A stretch of 7,055 nucleotides of DNA, taken from assembly GCA_041669225.1 (NCBI GenBank), contig JBAYBO010000051.1, forward strand, positions 1 to 7,055. Reading direction: 5' to 3'. Positions 5,949 to 7,055 of this stretch are shown here, in pieces. This DNA comes from UBA1424 sp041669225. Lineage in GTDB: Bacteria; Bacillota_I; Bacilli_A; RFN20; CAG-826. Both the position numbers and the translations under genes were made by a program. A model generated the notes under the pieces. The model ran no database searches. It was not told where the DNA came from and was given only the letters and a program-made list of their open reading frames with translations. Position 1 is the stretch's first letter; every line of letters starts with the position of its first letter.

Positions 5949-6774
5949 TTGTTCTCCTTAATTTGCGAAGACGTATTTTATTGATCAGCCATTTAATTAA
6001 AACAACGATTATAAATATTATAGCACCGATTAAAACGATAGTCGCTCCGGCCCTTTGATTCGCATAAAACGCCACTAATAATCCAGCGATCGTATATAAC
6101 ACGCCAAAGCCGATTGAAAGAAAAAGAGTGGTAAAAAAGCCCTTTTCAAACTGCATCGCACAGGCGGCAGGTAAAATCATCAATGATGAAACAATCAATG
6201 CTCCGACGGTTTTTGAAGCGATGCCGACCGTAATTGCGGTTAATAAGGTAAAAGTGAAATTAATCAGAGAAACTTTTACGCCTGAAAGCTTGGCCATTTT
6301 TTCGTCGAGAGTAAGTAAATACAAATCCTTAACAATTGCCAGAAATATAATCAAGATAACGGCGGCAATTGAAACAATTAGAATTAAATCATTTTGGCTG
6401 ACAAGAGCGATACTTCCAAACAAATAACTATTGAAGTTCATTCCGCTGGGAATATAAGTCGATAAGAGCCCAGCTACGGAAATGCCGACGGTTAAAACAA
6501 CGGCCATTCCGAGATCTTTATTTTTCGGCAGTTTCTTTTGAATGCCTTCAATGGCGAAAACAGCGATAATACAGGCAACAATTGCTCCGACGATGGGATT
6601 GAAGCCAATCAAAAGTCCGGCTGCCACGCCAGCAAGAGAAGTATGGGCCAAAGTATCACCAATCATCGACGAGCGTTTTAGCACCATAATCAAGCCAATT
6701 AATGGGATAATTATTGCTAAAGCAATACCAACAATAAAGGCTCGCTGCATAAACTCATAAGAGAAAATATTCAT
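5941..6774 (-). CDS. znuB: ABC-3 family zinc/manganese permease (ZnuB/AdcB/TroC type)
   Basis: This 277-residue, very hydrophobic protein has about eight membrane segments and a basic C-terminal tail (KIRLRKLRR). It is the membrane channel of a metal-ion ABC importer and moves the ion delivered by a surface binding protein, powered by the ATPase encoded just before it. Family signatures are KRSSMIGDTLAHTSLAGVAAG (33-53), the segment that contacts the ATPase and contains the conserved His44, the LFGSI motif (118-122), and VGALIVSSLMILPAACA (190-206). The ATG overlaps the stop of the ATPase gene by one base (TAATG), and AAGGAGG at 6782-6788 supports this start. The 3' end overlaps the regulator gene by eight bases. 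Whether zinc or manganese is carried is inferred from the zur-like neighbour only. Confidence 0.92.
   Translation of the reverse strand: MNIFSYEFMQRAFIVGIALAIIIPLIGLIMVLKRSSMIGDTLAHTSLAGVAAGLLIGFNPIVGAIVACIIAVFAIEGIQKKLPKNKDLGMAVVLTVGISVAGLLSTYIPSGMNFNSYLFGSIALVSQNDLILIVSIAAVILIIFLAIVKDLYLLTLDEKMAKLSGVKVSLINFTFTLLTAITVGIASKTVGALIVSSLMILPAACAMQFEKGFFTTLFLSIGFGVLYTIAGLLVAFYANQRAGATIVLIGAIIFIIVVLIKWLINKIRLRKLRRTND
5954..5959 (-). promoter_or_regulatory. Ribosome binding site of the Fur/Zur gene inside the permease gene
   Basis: AAGGAG on the minus strand lies five bases before the ATG at 5948 and within the last codons of the permease gene. Together with the ATGACTGA overlap it points to coupled translation of permease and regulator, and it fixes the regulator start. 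Confidence 0.8.
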
Positions 6775-7055
6775 TATTTTTCCTCCTTGAGACGTTCAGT
6801 GTCTAAATTAACGATATGATTGCAGTTGTTGTTTGAACACGCTTTGCTATGAGTGGAAATGATAATCGTCGTTTTTTTATCTATACTTATTTTTTTTAAG
6901 AGAGCAAATAGAGCTTGTGATGAATTTTCATCAAGAGCACTAGTCGGTTCATCAAGAACGAGTATTTTGGGATTACTAATTAAACTTCTTGCCAACAACA
7001 CTTTTTGCATTTGCCCACCCGATAGCTTAGCGAAAAGACGGTTTTGGTAATCTTC
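6774..7055 (-). CDS. znuC: Metal-ion ABC transporter ATP-binding protein (ZnuC/AdcC type), 3' part
   Basis: The frame is open from the right edge of the window. The visible 93 residues begin EDYQNRLFAKL and contain the ABC signature LSGGQ, Walker B ILVLDEP followed by the D-loop SALD, and the switch histidine in STHS. Walker A and the start lie beyond 7055. The protein would bind the permease encoded next and hydrolyse ATP to drive metal uptake. Only about 24 residues follow the switch histidine, so the C-terminus is short compared with E. coli ZnuC and resembles a minimal ABC ATPase. The tail carries CSNNNCNH, two cysteines and a histidine close together. The TAA overlaps the permease ATG (TAATG). 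The zinc assignment rests on the neighbouring ABC-3 permease and Fur-family gene. Confidence 0.88.
   Translation of the reverse strand, partial: EDYQNRLFAKLSGGQMQKVLLARSLISNPKILVLDEPTSALDENSSQALFALLKKISIDKKTTIIISTHSKACSNNNCNHIVNLDTERLKEEK
6782..6788 (-). promoter_or_regulatory. Ribosome binding site of the permease gene inside the ATPase gene
   Basis: AAGGAGG on the minus strand, seven bases before the ATG at 6774, is a near-ideal Shine-Dalgarno. It sits in the codons for the last Lys-Glu-Glu of the ATPase, which suggests translational coupling and confirms the permease start. Confidence 0.85.

Noticed and set aside
6128..6760. Plus-strand open frames of 99 and 72 codons
   Set aside because: They are antisense to the permease gene, and their compositions mirror its hydrophobic codons; no independent support.
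7008..7010. ATG at 7010-7008 as start of a 78-residue ATPase fragment
   Set aside because: It lies inside the ABC signature (LSGGQMQKV). The frame continues upstream to the window edge with coding-like residues, so the gene is cut by the window and does not start here.

Overview
The window looks like a piece of chromosome from a moderately A+T-rich bacterium, most likely a low-GC Gram-positive (Firmicutes or a relative of the Mollicutes). Supporting signs are strong AAGGAG-type ribosome binding sites, U-rich intrinsic terminators, tight and overlapping genes, and an ABC-type metal transporter operon that carries its own Fur-family regulator. Tryptophan is read from TGG, and TGA ends one gene, so the standard bacterial code 11 applies. 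The species cannot be named from the sequence. No tRNA, rRNA, CRISPR array, insertion sequence or phage gene was seen.

Layout. Positions 1-3313 hold three co-directional plus-strand genes with short gaps. They are the 3' part of a P-loop kinase-like ATP-binding protein (1-438), a complete EF-G-like translational GTPase of the FusA2/EF-G-2 type (459-2525), and an unrecognised multi-pass membrane protein (2558-3313). A clear intrinsic terminator (3324-3357) closes the unit. The next gene converges on it from the minus strand: a 654-residue fusion of a GNAT acetyltransferase, a RimK-like N-terminal (RLAN) domain and an ATP-grasp ligase (3393-5357). This gene has its own 150-base upstream region with a possible promoter and a leader that can fold but has no normal ribosome binding site. 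Further right, also on the minus strand, lies a metal-uptake operon read from the right edge inward: the 3' part of an ABC ATPase (6774-7055), an ABC-3 family permease (5941-6774) and a Fur/Zur-type regulator (5508-5948). These genes overlap (TAATG and ATGACTGA junctions), and a good terminator (5479-5507) directly follows the regulator.

How the parts work together. The ATPase and permease form the core of a zinc or manganese importer. The regulator probably senses the imported metal and represses the operon, whose promoter and solute-binding protein gene lie outside the window. The GNAT-ATP-grasp fusion combines two peptide-modifying activities in one chain: amide-bond ligation by the ATP-grasp part and acyl transfer by the GNAT part. 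Its substrate is unknown. The EF-G-like protein keeps the whole five-domain EF-G architecture but has changed the catalytic histidine and switch I, so it is probably a specialised ribosome factor and not the main translocase. The most original material is the fusion enzyme with its odd leader, and the EF-G paralogue sitting in an operon with a small kinase and an orphan membrane protein.
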